Notes under the pieces: generated by a model | Seen by the model: the letters and a program-made list of their open reading frames with translations, nothing else | Databases searched by the model: none | Told to the model about the DNA's origin: nothing | Shown here: positions 1-7,945 of the stretch, piece after piece | How positions within the stretch are numbered: the stretch's first letter is position 1 | Layout: the number at the start of each line of letters is the position of its first letter | Source: CAYNLK01 sp964398055 | GTDB taxonomy: Bacteria; Chloroflexota; Anaerolineae; 4572-78; J111 | Length of the DNA stretch: 64,000 nucleotides | Reading direction: 5' to 3' | NCBI GenBank assembly: GCA_964398055.1 | Contig: CAYNLK010000023.1 | Coordinates: 40,286 to 104,285, forward strand | Position numbers and translations under genes: made by a program

Positions 1-340
1 AGCCTTGAAAGGGGATATAGTTGATGATAACCGCCATAGCCAGGCCCAGCAGCACTGGAAAAGCCAGGGTGGCTACCACCCAAACCAAAGTATTAATGGC
101 CGATATTTTAAAGACCGGCTCCTTAAATATTAACTCGGAGTAATTTTGCAACCCGATGAAGTTAGGCGCGTTTAAGCCATTCCAATCGGTAAAGCTGACA
201 TACAGGGTATAGACGGCCGGGTAAAGTAAGAAAATTCCTACAAACAGCAGCGCCGGAATAAGATACAGGTAAACTTCAATTTTACTGATAAACTTGCGCC
301 GGGATGGATAAGCGGGCTGCAGAGAACCTGTTGCCTCCAT
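1..340 (-). CDS. Sugar ABC transporter permease, N-terminal fragment
   Basis: Membrane permease of a carbohydrate ABC importer (MalF/UgpA-like). The reverse strand opens with ATG at 338-340 and reads 113 codons off the left edge without a stop. The visible part has a charged N-terminus (SRRKFISKIE), a first membrane helix (residues ~25-45, LIPALLFVGIFLLYPAVYTL), the family-typical SFTDWNG and a GLQNYSEL segment, then a second helix starting near residue 85. It lies downstream of the solute-binding protein gene on the same strand, so it very likely belongs to the same transporter. The substrate is not shown, although the neighbouring GH38 enzyme suggests mannosides or related sugars. The C-terminal part, with the ATPase-contact loop, is outside the window. 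Confidence 0.85.
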   Translation of the reverse strand, partial: MEATGSLQPAYPSRRKFISKIEVYLYLIPALLFVGIFLLYPAVYTLYVSFTDWNGLNAPNFIGLQNYSELIFKEPVFKISAINTLVWVVATLAFPVLLGLAMAVIINYIPFQG

Positions 341-427
341 GTGAAAATCCTGTCAATGATGGTGGTTTCCACCGGCGAAGGCATCTGCCTCCGCCGGTGG
401 CGCATATTTTTAGGGCTTAAGATTTAG

Positions 428-457
428 GGTGACCGGCACTTGAAAAGTACCGGTCAG
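428..457. repeat. Dispersed palindrome family A, copy 1
   Basis: Imperfect inverted repeat with arms around ACCGGCACTT / AAGTACCGGT in the gap between the solute-binding protein stop and the permease start. Related copies sit at 11534-11593, 25090-25123 and 41005-41034. In this position it could act as an mRNA-stabilising or partial-terminator hairpin between binding-protein and permease genes; that role is inferred. Confidence 0.6.
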
Positions 458-466
458 CTATTTTGA

Positions 467-1999
467 TTATTGACGGCTGGCCCAAACCGAGTCGGCTTTT
501 TGTTGAATGGCCGCTTGCACGCTCGTCATTGTAGTGGGGTCAAGGATAAAACGGCTCAACTCATCGACGGCTGTCTCAACAATGTCGGGTGGGGTGGCTT
601 CCCAGTAGCGTTGCAGCAGTTGGGCGTTGCTGTCGCTAATCTGTTTGGCGACGTTTTGCCCTACCGGGTTGTCAATTTTGGCGCGGCTGTTGGGTGAGCT
701 AAAGCCCATTAGGTTGCACCACTGTCCCTGCGCTGGCACCGACATAAACCAGTCGGCGATTTGCAGGGCCTGTTCCTTGTTTGGCCCGTTGGTCGAAACC
801 AGCAACGGCGCGGTTTCAAAGAACAGAGCCGGGGGCAGGTCTGCCTTGACGTTAGGCATAATGAAGGCATCGTAATCAACGCCCGGCACCATGCCGCTAT
901 TGACCAAGGTGGCCGAGTACCAGTCGCCAATAGGAATCATGGCTACGTCGCCCTGTTTGAAAAGCCCAATCAGCTCGTTATCGGCGGTGCCAAAGCTAAT
1001 GCCGGGGTCGGTAAAGTAGCCTTTGTCAATCATGTCCTTCCAAAGCGTCATTGCTTCAGTAATGGCCGGATCGTCATAACCAATCTTGCCATTCACCAGG
1101 TTGTTGTAAACATCCGGCCCGCCGGTGCGTAGCACCATCTCCTCAAACATAATAAAGGCCGGCCAGCGGTCGACTACTTGTTGAGCCAGAGGTGTAACCC
1201 CATTGGCTACAAGAGTGTCGTTGACGGCCATAAATTCTTCCCAGGTTTTGGGTGGAACCAGGTTGTATTCATCAAAAACGTGCTTGTTGTAATACACCAC
1301 CCAATAGGCCACCAGGAAAGGTACCGCATACACTTTGTTGTCAAAGGTATAGGCCGAGGCAATCCCCTGGCTGTACTCGCCGGAGCTGAGATACTTGTTC
1401 CAGATGGGGGTTAAATCCTCTGCGCCGCCGGAAGCAATGATATCTTCCATGCGATAGCCCGACCACCAGGTAAACAAATCCGGGGGACTGTTCGTGCCCA
1501 GGGCTGCCCGGACGGTGGATTGGTAGGTGGTGGTATCAGGGTAGGGTACCGAGGCAAAGCCAACGCCAATCTGGCCGGCGGCCGATACGCCAACCTTGTC
1601 CAGATTTTCGGCCCAGGACGATTTATCGTGGTACAGTTCCAGGAAGGGCGCAGTTGCGGCCGTGGCGGCCATCTCTTCACCGGCTGCCTCGATCAAAACA
1701 CCGGCCGCTTCGGCGCTGGGGACACACAATTTCCAGCCTGGCTCGATGATATTGACATTGGCAATTGTGGCGTAACTGTCATCGGTCTTAGCTTTGGCAT
1801 TGGTCGCATCGGCAATGGCCTGATACGCAAGCACATCACCATAGAACTTGTCAGCCAGCTTCGACAGCCAGTCATCAGCCTGAACAACGACATCTGTTTC
1901 ACAGACTACCTCTTCTTGGGCCAGCGCATAGGCGGGCATTAGCGTTAGCACAAACGCCAACACCATCACCATACTTACAACTTTGTTTATTTTCTTCAC
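467..1999 (-). CDS. LysM-like domain fused to sugar ABC solute-binding protein
   Basis: Extracellular solute-binding protein of a carbohydrate ABC importer, 510 residues. A Sec signal peptide ends near AYALA. Residues ~35-95 resemble a LysM module (VVVQADDWLSKLADKFYG ... EPGWKLCVPS), followed by a family-1 type solute-binding domain (PDLFTWWSGY, VYAVPFLVAYWVVYYNKH, GDWYSATLV). I chose GTG at 1997-1999 because AGGAGGT lies just upstream of it; the ATG at 2026 sits upstream of that ribosome site and would be poorly placed. It is followed by the permease fragment and preceded by a GH38 gene and a sugar-sensing regulator. The LysM part probably tethers the protein to peptidoglycan or glycan, which would suit an envelope lacking a typical outer membrane. 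The ligand is unknown. Confidence 0.88.
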   Translation of the reverse strand: MKKINKVVSMVMVLAFVLTLMPAYALAQEEVVCETDVVVQADDWLSKLADKFYGDVLAYQAIADATNAKAKTDDSYATIANVNIIEPGWKLCVPSAEAAGVLIEAAGEEMAATAATAPFLELYHDKSSWAENLDKVGVSAAGQIGVGFASVPYPDTTTYQSTVRAALGTNSPPDLFTWWSGYRMEDIIASGGAEDLTPIWNKYLSSGEYSQGIASAYTFDNKVYAVPFLVAYWVVYYNKHVFDEYNLVPPKTWEEFMAVNDTLVANGVTPLAQQVVDRWPAFIMFEEMVLRTGGPDVYNNLVNGKIGYDDPAITEAMTLWKDMIDKGYFTDPGISFGTADNELIGLFKQGDVAMIPIGDWYSATLVNSGMVPGVDYDAFIMPNVKADLPPALFFETAPLLVSTNGPNKEQALQIADWFMSVPAQGQWCNLMGFSSPNSRAKIDNPVGQNVAKQISDSNAQLLQRYWEATPPDIVETAVDELSRFILDPTTMTSVQAAIQQKADSVWASRQ

Positions 2000-2125
2000 T
2001 GGAATACCTCCTTTGATAATATTCATTAAATATGTTTTACTTCATTTTCCAATACTGCCATCCATCCTATTTTTTGTGAGCTTCCCTCACCCCCTTTCCT
2101 TGCCCAAAATAACCTTCCACGGATA

Positions 2126-4780
2126 TCAATGATTTTGAGGCTCAAACACCACTCTGACACAAGCCAGAGAGCGCGGCGGCGCGTTTAACAAGATTGTTTC
2201 ATTTTCAGTCATCAAAGTATCTTCATCAGCCTCTATCGGCGAGCAGCTCCAGGCGTTAGCCGGCCGGGTTGCCGGAAATTGCAAGCTGATCTCCTGCGCC
2301 TGTGCCGTAAAGTTGAAGGCTCGCACAATGACTCCCCGGCCATCGGCGGCCTGTTTGAGTTGAATATCGGCCACACCGGCCGGTTCCACCTGCAAAAATT
2401 GACCGGCCGGGCCGGGGGTTGCCCCTGGTACGCGCACAATGATGGGTGGCGTCATCTGCTCGGCGGCAAAGCGACCGGCCGCAGCGGCATCGTAACCGGC
2501 CATTGAGGTGAGCCGGTAGCGAAAAAGTAGTTCACCGCTTTGAGCAGCCCTGAAGTTGGTATCCCAATGGTTGTGAGCGGCCCAGGAAACCAGGCTAGCT
2601 TCGTGAGCCGCCAGTTGCTCGGCCCAGCGTCCCGTCTGAATCCCACCTACCTGGACCAGCGGCGCGTCGAGCGTTGCAAGCACAATTGAGGTGCTAGCGT
2701 CCGACAGTTCGGCCCAGCGCTGGATACCGTACCAATCGCGGCAGGAGCCGGGCAGTTGTTCGACTTCCGGTTCCAACGGCACACCGTTTAAGTCCAGGTG
2801 GAAAGTGGGTTTTTGCAGAGCAAAGGGAAAAGTAATGTAGACCGCTTCCGGGCTGGTAACGTATTCTTTATCGACCACCACATCCAGGTGCAGCACCTTT
2901 TCATAGTGCGGCAGCAGGTAGCGCGCTCGCACCGACCGCGCCCCGGGGGCCTGCATAAACATCTCTAAGCTGACGCCGATGCTGTCGAGCCGGGCCGGGG
3001 CAAGCTGCACCTGGGCCGGCCCGCGGCGGCGGAAGGGGGTATTTTGGCGCGGCGTGCCAAAATTCAGTTCGTCGGAAAAATCGCCGCTGAAAATGGCGGC
3101 GTACCCTTTCGGGTGGTCTACCCATTCATAAACATACTGCCCCAGGCGCCACGGACCCGCCTGGGCGGCCAGTTGCCGGCCCGCTTCTTTATCGTACCAA
3201 CTCCAAAGGCCGCCGGTCGCAGGGTCAACCTCTATTTTGTACCATTGGTTTTCGATGACTCCCTCGCCGGCGCGGGCCTCGGCCGGTGCCGTTGCCGGGG
3301 TGGGAGTTATCACTTGATAGCCAAAGGGCGGCAGGGTGACTTGAAGCAGCGGCCTAAACGCCGGCGTATCGTCGAGCGGGTGGGGATCTTCGGCGGATAA
3401 GTGGGTCGGCGGGGCGTCCCGGTAGTTGCCGGCCAGATAAGTTTCCAAAAAATTGTAGGGCGCCCGGCCGCCGCGGTCGGGCGGCACAGCCCAGGCTATC
3501 TGCCGGGGCCAGCCCAGGGGGTTAATGACCAAAAATTGCGAGCCGGTGGTAGCTGAATCCTGCTCCCCCCGCCAGGGCCGCCAGACCACGCCTTCGGGCT
3601 GGACGCCGGTGAGGCTGTGGGCGAAGCGGCGGCCCGCCTGCGCCAGCAATTCGTGGGTTAAGGCAAAGCCGTTGTAGGCAAAACCGGCCTTGCCGTTCCA
3701 CTGGGCTTTGGTAAAGGGGAGGTGAGGTTGCTTAACACTGGAAAATGCGCCCCAGGTGTGCTCATCGTACAAAGAAATTTGGTGATACGCTTCTTCAATT
3801 AGGTTGGGGTCAAGGTTATCTACCTGGGTAGCCAGTAAGTCCAGCCCCGGCAACAGGGCCTCGGTGGCGCGGTTGAGCGAGGTTTCATAGGCAGACGAGG
3901 CCACGCCATCGGCCCACCAGTCGGCCCAATCGCCCCGGCGGGTGGGTAATTCATGGGCGTAACGTTGCTGCAGCAGCGTTACAAAATCATCGATGGTGAT
4001 AAACTCCAGCCGCGGCGTCCGCCCGGCCTCGTTCCAGTCGCGGACAAAATCGGAAATGGCTTCAAAGGGCGGGCCGTTATCGACCATGGCCGGGTGGGTG
4101 ATTTGGGCGTAAAGAAAATCATAAGGGTAATCCTGGCGCTGCTCCTGCCGTTTTATGACGTTAAACAGGCGTTCGGTATCAACCGGGTTGCCCAAACCGT
4201 ACATGAACAGGCCATGCGAGTAATGTGGGCCGTTGAAGGTGAGCAGGCGCCGACCGCCCGGCCCTTCCCACCAAAAGGCGGTCAACCGCGGCTGGGGCCG
4301 CCGCCCCCGGTAGGGGTTGATCGACATGGTCAAGCCGGTAATGCCAATAGCCGGCAGCAGGTCGGCCCACAGCCAGCTAGCGCCATCGACATCGCACTGC
4401 ATTGCTGAGGTAATCCGCAAACCGTACTGCTGCCGCATTCGCATCACCGGGTAGAGCGAACGCACCATCGCCGCCGGTGAGAGCAGGGGGGTCCAGTGGT
4501 AAGCCATGGCGGTAACGGCGATGCGGCCTTCGCCATGCAATTTCAAGAATCGATCGATCTGGCGCGGGGAACGTTGTTGCAGGTACCGTTCAACCGTGGA
4601 GGCGACTTCACAAGTCCAGCGGTACTGGGCTTCTGGTGGATAAGCGGCCGTGGCTTCGCATAGCTCAATCGCCCGGTCAATAAAGTCTAAATGTTGGCGA
4701 AAAAGGGTGTTTTGATGGTCGGTATAGCCGATGTCGGTGTGGGTATGGCTGACCAGATAGACAGTTTTGATTTGGGCCAT
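2126..4780 (-). CDS. Glycoside hydrolase family 38-like alpha-mannosidase
   Basis: Large (884 residue) cytoplasmic glycosidase with no signal peptide. The N-terminal catalytic domain begins with SHTHTDIGYT, corresponding to the metal-binding His-x-Asp motif of GH38, and has AMQCDVDGASW near residue 135, where the family places its Asp nucleophile/metal ligand. The C-terminal half is beta-rich, as in GH38 mannosidases (ENQWYKIEVDPATGGLWSWYD, then YLLPHYEKVLHLDVVVDKE). ATG at 4778-4780 is chosen: it has GAGGGG upstream and begins immediately after the regulator stop (4782). An ATG at 4801 is in frame but overlaps the regulator. It probably trims alpha-mannosides brought in by the adjacent ABC importer. 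Exact linkage preference cannot be read from sequence. Confidence 0.82.
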   Translation of the reverse strand: MAQIKTVYLVSHTHTDIGYTDHQNTLFRQHLDFIDRAIELCEATAAYPPEAQYRWTCEVASTVERYLQQRSPRQIDRFLKLHGEGRIAVTAMAYHWTPLLSPAAMVRSLYPVMRMRQQYGLRITSAMQCDVDGASWLWADLLPAIGITGLTMSINPYRGRRPQPRLTAFWWEGPGGRRLLTFNGPHYSHGLFMYGLGNPVDTERLFNVIKRQEQRQDYPYDFLYAQITHPAMVDNGPPFEAISDFVRDWNEAGRTPRLEFITIDDFVTLLQQRYAHELPTRRGDWADWWADGVASSAYETSLNRATEALLPGLDLLATQVDNLDPNLIEEAYHQISLYDEHTWGAFSSVKQPHLPFTKAQWNGKAGFAYNGFALTHELLAQAGRRFAHSLTGVQPEGVVWRPWRGEQDSATTGSQFLVINPLGWPRQIAWAVPPDRGGRAPYNFLETYLAGNYRDAPPTHLSAEDPHPLDDTPAFRPLLQVTLPPFGYQVITPTPATAPAEARAGEGVIENQWYKIEVDPATGGLWSWYDKEAGRQLAAQAGPWRLGQYVYEWVDHPKGYAAIFSGDFSDELNFGTPRQNTPFRRRGPAQVQLAPARLDSIGVSLEMFMQAPGARSVRARYLLPHYEKVLHLDVVVDKEYVTSPEAVYITFPFALQKPTFHLDLNGVPLEPEVEQLPGSCRDWYGIQRWAELSDASTSIVLATLDAPLVQVGGIQTGRWAEQLAAHEASLVSWAAHNHWDTNFRAAQSGELLFRYRLTSMAGYDAAAAGRFAAEQMTPPIIVRVPGATPGPAGQFLQVEPAGVADIQLKQAADGRGVIVRAFNFTAQAQEISLQFPATRPANAWSCSPIEADEDTLMTENETILLNAPPRSLACVRVVFEPQNH

Positions 4781-4781
4781 T

Positions 4782-6533
4782 TTACAACCCCTCTTCCGCA
4801 ATCGAAACTTCGATGCCCCGCTGAGTCAGGGCCAGCCGGTCGTGAGCACTGATACCCGCGTCGGTAATCAGGCGATGAATGTGCTCGATGGGCGCCACCT
4901 TCACCAACGACTCAACGCCGATTTTGGTGTAATCGGCCAGAATGATAACCTCCCGGGCTGCGCTCATCATCGCTTGCTTGACCGTAGTCTCGGGAATATT
5001 GGTATTCGATAAACCAAAATCCAGGCTCAGGCCGTGGACGGAGATAAAGGCTTTATCGACCCGCAGCTCCTGAAAGGTAGCCTCGGCCCCAGGTCCAACC
5101 AACGAACGACTCTCTCGCCGCATCATTCCACCGCTGGCCACCAGGGTCAGGCCCGACTCATTTTCCAACTCAGCCAGGACAGGTAAAGAGTTGGTGATGA
5201 TCGTGATTCCCTGCTTGCCGTGTAAGGCCCGAGCCAGATGAGCCACTGTTACGCCGGCGTCTAAAATAATGGTATCACCTTCATAGATAAAGCGGGCGGC
5301 GGTATGACCAATGGCTCGTTTCAAGGCGTCGATTTCCTGGGCCATATCCTGGCTGGCATCAACTACCTCCAGCACAATGCCCAGGCTGCGGCTGTGCTCT
5401 TGCATGGTCCGGCGCACATTTTGATACCACTCGTGAGAGCTAAAAACCTCTACATAACCAATCCGTTTGGGTTTGGGGCGCTGGAGACACTGCCGCAGTA
5501 AGGTAAAGCCGGGACTGGCTGAAGGTAGTTGTTCAGCCCGAGTCCAGTTGATTAGCCACTGACCGGTCTGACTATCCCGTTGATAAAATTGCGCTAAATT
5601 TTCCGGGGTAATAATGGCAAAGGGGGTGGTGATTCGTTCGGGCAGAACGCAGCCGTGGAAGGCACACACGGCCGCGTCGACACAGGCCCGTCCGACCAGT
5701 TCCGGGAACATAGCTACACAAATGGTGTACGGCCGCCCCTGCTCCAACAGTTCTTTGACCGAGTCGCCTTCAAGTCCAAACGACGCCAGGAGAAGGCGGC
5801 CCTCGTCCAGGCCACCAGCCCGGTAGGCGTCCAGCGCGCCCAACGCCGAGTCATCGTTGATTCCAAAAATTACGTTGATCTCAGGATGGACGGCCAGGGC
5901 GTCGGCCGTAATCTGCCGGGCCGTATCCCGGATACCTTGACCATCGATGCGGAATAGAACTCGCTGCTCAGGGGGCAGTTCACGCAAGCCATCAGCAAAA
6001 CCACGGCTGCGAGCTTCGGTGTTTGATTGGGGATAACTGACATCCAGGGCAACGATTTTTTCGTTGAAATGCTGGCGGGCGTGGTTGCTTACCCACTGGC
6101 CGAGTTCAAAGCCGGCCCGGTAGTTGTCGACCGCCACCACGGTCAGCGCGCCTGGATAGTTGATCGCCTCGGCAATGATCGGTACGCCGGCCCGGCGGCC
6201 CCGTTCGATGAGCAGACGATTGGCCCTGGTCTCGTTAGGAGTAACAATCAGGACGTCGGCCCGGTCGGTCAGGGCGAGCCGGGCCTTCAGCAAACCGGAG
6301 CTATTTGGCTGACCGGGTAGTTGCGGCGGTGTTGTGGTCGGCACTGCCCCGCCATGCGTGCGCAGCAGTTTCCCCTTTTCTTCCAAACGGCGCAGGTCAC
6401 GGCGGGCAGTTTCAGGCGAACAATTACAGTAGCTGCAAATTTCAGCCACACTCACTACCCCGTGCTGATGCAGCAAATTTTGGATCACAACCTCGCGTTG
6501 GCCAGGGATCACCTTTTTACCCGTTCCGGTCAA
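4782..6533 (-). CDS. DeoR-type regulator with an inserted periplasmic-binding-protein-like domain
   Basis: Transcriptional regulator, 583 residues, with an unusual layout. Residues ~10-65 are a DeoR winged helix-turn-helix (VVSVAEICSYCNCSPETARRDLRRLEEKGKLLRTHGGA). Residues ~75-345 resemble a LacI/sugar-binding (PBP type 1) fold (IINPEN-type ending, GINDDSALGALDAYRAGG, LLLASFG). Residues ~355-400 look like the first strand-helix-strand of such a fold (KPKRIGYVEVFSSHEW), and ~400-575 are a DeoR C-terminal sensor (GDTIILDAGVTVAHLARAL, ITIITNSLPV, KAFISVHG). Normal DeoR proteins are ~250 residues. The only nearby in-frame start is TTG at 6531-6533, inside a GGTCAA palindrome; GTG at 6510-6512 is an alternative. 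It heads the sugar operon and likely represses it in response to a sugar or sugar phosphate. Confidence 0.82.
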   Translation of the reverse strand: MTGTGKKVIPGQREVVIQNLLHQHGVVSVAEICSYCNCSPETARRDLRRLEEKGKLLRTHGGAVPTTTPPQLPGQPNSSGLLKARLALTDRADVLIVTPNETRANRLLIERGRRAGVPIIAEAINYPGALTVVAVDNYRAGFELGQWVSNHARQHFNEKIVALDVSYPQSNTEARSRGFADGLRELPPEQRVLFRIDGQGIRDTARQITADALAVHPEINVIFGINDDSALGALDAYRAGGLDEGRLLLASFGLEGDSVKELLEQGRPYTICVAMFPELVGRACVDAAVCAFHGCVLPERITTPFAIITPENLAQFYQRDSQTGQWLINWTRAEQLPSASPGFTLLRQCLQRPKPKRIGYVEVFSSHEWYQNVRRTMQEHSRSLGIVLEVVDASQDMAQEIDALKRAIGHTAARFIYEGDTIILDAGVTVAHLARALHGKQGITIITNSLPVLAELENESGLTLVASGGMMRRESRSLVGPGAEATFQELRVDKAFISVHGLSLDFGLSNTNIPETTVKQAMMSAAREVIILADYTKIGVESLVKVAPIEHIHRLITDAGISAHDRLALTQRGIEVSIAEEGL

Positions 6534-6541
6534 CTTTGACC
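6528..6541. promoter_or_regulatory. GGTCAA-CT-TTGACC palindrome over the regulator start
   Basis: Perfect 6-bp inverted repeat with a 2-nt centre, covering the TTG start of the DeoR-type regulator and lying downstream of its predicted promoter. The same GGTCA core recurs at 6611-6630 and 6651-6655. Likely an autoregulatory operator; inferred from position and repetition only. Confidence 0.5.
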
Positions 6542-6571
6542 ATTTTAGACTGAGTTGCCTAGAATATCCTC

Positions 6572-6600
6572 ACTATAACGGATAAAATCGGCAATGTCAA
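6572..6600 (-). promoter_or_regulatory. Sigma70-type promoter for the sugar operon
   Basis: On the minus strand TTGACA (6600-6595) and TATAGT (6577-6572) are separated by exactly 17 bp and point at the DeoR-type regulator and the downstream mannosidase, binding protein and permease. The -35 box abuts the GGTCA direct repeats at 6611-6630. Confidence 0.65.
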
Positions 6601-6610
6601 CGGGTAAAAA

Positions 6611-6630
6611 TGACCGATTTTGACCGAAAT
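6611..6630. promoter_or_regulatory. Two 10-bp direct repeats, candidate DeoR operator
   Basis: TGACCGATTT is followed directly by TGACCGAAAT, immediately upstream of the -35 box of the sugar-operon promoter. DeoR-family regulators often bind tandem ~10-bp repeats. Together with the palindrome at 6528-6541 it brackets the promoter. Confidence 0.5.
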
Positions 6631-6657
6631 CAGAAAAAGTAGCCGGAAACGGTCAAC

Positions 6658-7914
6658 TCAGCTTCGCACCAGGGCATCGGTCATGCGCGCCACCCGGACC
6701 ATTTCGCGCACGTTGTGGACGCGCACAATGTCGGCACCCCGCTCGATGCTCAGGGCCACCGTGGCCCCAGTGCCTTCAACCCGTTCGGCCGGGGGCAGAT
6801 CCAGGGTGTAGCCGATGAAACTCTTGCGCGAGGTGCCGATCAAAATTGGCCGCCCCAGCACGCGGAATTCGGCCAACTGGTTGAGTAGCATCAGATTCTG
6901 TTCAACCGTTTTGCCAAAACCAATGCCGACATCGATGATGATCTTTTCTTCGGCTACCCCGGCCGCCAGACCAAGCTCGATACTCGCTTGAAGTTCGCCC
7001 AGGATATCGGCCAGCAGGTGGTCGTACTCAACCCCAACGTAGCGTCCGCCCAGCTTGGCTTCCTGGACCGCATCTTTGGGCCGGCTGCGGTTGTGCATCA
7101 CAATCACCGGCACGCCGTAAGCAGCCGCCACCGCCGCCATATCAGCGTCCATCCGTAACCCCCAGACGTCATTGATCAGATGCGCCCCGGCGGCGATGGC
7201 CTGGCGGGCCACCTCAGCCTTGTAGGTATCAACCGAAATGGCTACCTTGAATTCGGCGGCCACCGCTTTGATGGCCGGGATCACCCGCCGCAGCTCCTCC
7301 GCTTGTGATACCGGTTGGGAACCGGGCCGGGTGCTCTCGCCGCCAATGTCGAGCATGTCGGCCCCGTCCTGGACCATCTGGCGCGCCTGCTGGAGCACCG
7401 CCTCCAGCCAGTTGGCCTGGGTTAGCAAGCCGTCCTCGCTGAAACTGTCGGGGGTGACGTTGAGGATGCCCATTACGTAGGTGCGCTTGCCCCAGTCGCA
7501 GGTCAACGGGCCGATGGTAAGGGGCGGCGGATTGCTGCTCAAACGGGCCAGGGTTAGCCGTATATCGTGGCCTACTTGTTGCAGCGCCGGGTCGGTCTGG
7601 CGTTCCAACCCGGCCAAAAGTTCCTCCACCTGCCGTTTAGTCCCTGCCAGCAGGCAGCAGCTCTGGCCAGTCTCCCCCGTAGCCGCGCCGATCATCGCCT
7701 CACCGCCCAGTTGCTGCATCTGCTGGCGCAGCGAGGCGGCTGTGGCCGCGGTGATCGACTCGATGACCAGGCGCACCGGCGTGGCCGCGGCCATGATTTG
7801 CTCGCTGAGCTGATCATCGACCTTGAACCGGCGTAACTCTTCGGCCAGTTGATCTTGCCCGCCAACAGGGATCGAACGAATGAGAATTTTTGGCTTAATC
7901 GTTGATTTGAGCAT
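6658..7914 (-). CDS. folP: Dihydropteroate synthase
   Basis: Condenses a hydroxymethyl-dihydropterin pyrophosphate with an arylamine (p-aminobenzoate, or here possibly ribofuranosylaminobenzene phosphate). The core (residues ~145-418) has the standard motifs MGILNVTPDSFSEDG (pyrophosphate loop), DIGGESTRPGS, SVDTYKAEVA, LINDVWG, VIVMHNRS, IIIDVGIGFGKT and GTSRKSFIG. About 130 N-terminal residues precede this core, longer than the ~280-residue E. coli enzyme and similar to the extended forms found in some bacteria and archaea. It is last in the minus-strand run dhps-like / DUF447 / mptG / folP, with 31 bp to mptG. A second, more divergent homologue lies at 9459-10880, so one of the two probably serves methanopterin and the other folate or an unknown step. 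Confidence 0.93.
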   Translation of the reverse strand: MLKSTIKPKILIRSIPVGGQDQLAEELRRFKVDDQLSEQIMAAATPVRLVIESITAATAASLRQQMQQLGGEAMIGAATGETGQSCCLLAGTKRQVEELLAGLERQTDPALQQVGHDIRLTLARLSSNPPPLTIGPLTCDWGKRTYVMGILNVTPDSFSEDGLLTQANWLEAVLQQARQMVQDGADMLDIGGESTRPGSQPVSQAEELRRVIPAIKAVAAEFKVAISVDTYKAEVARQAIAAGAHLINDVWGLRMDADMAAVAAAYGVPVIVMHNRSRPKDAVQEAKLGGRYVGVEYDHLLADILGELQASIELGLAAGVAEEKIIIDVGIGFGKTVEQNLMLLNQLAEFRVLGRPILIGTSRKSFIGYTLDLPPAERVEGTGATVALSIERGADIVRVHNVREMVRVARMTDALVRS

Positions 7915-7945
7915 CGCCGTAACTCACGCAGAAATAATTTCTCAG

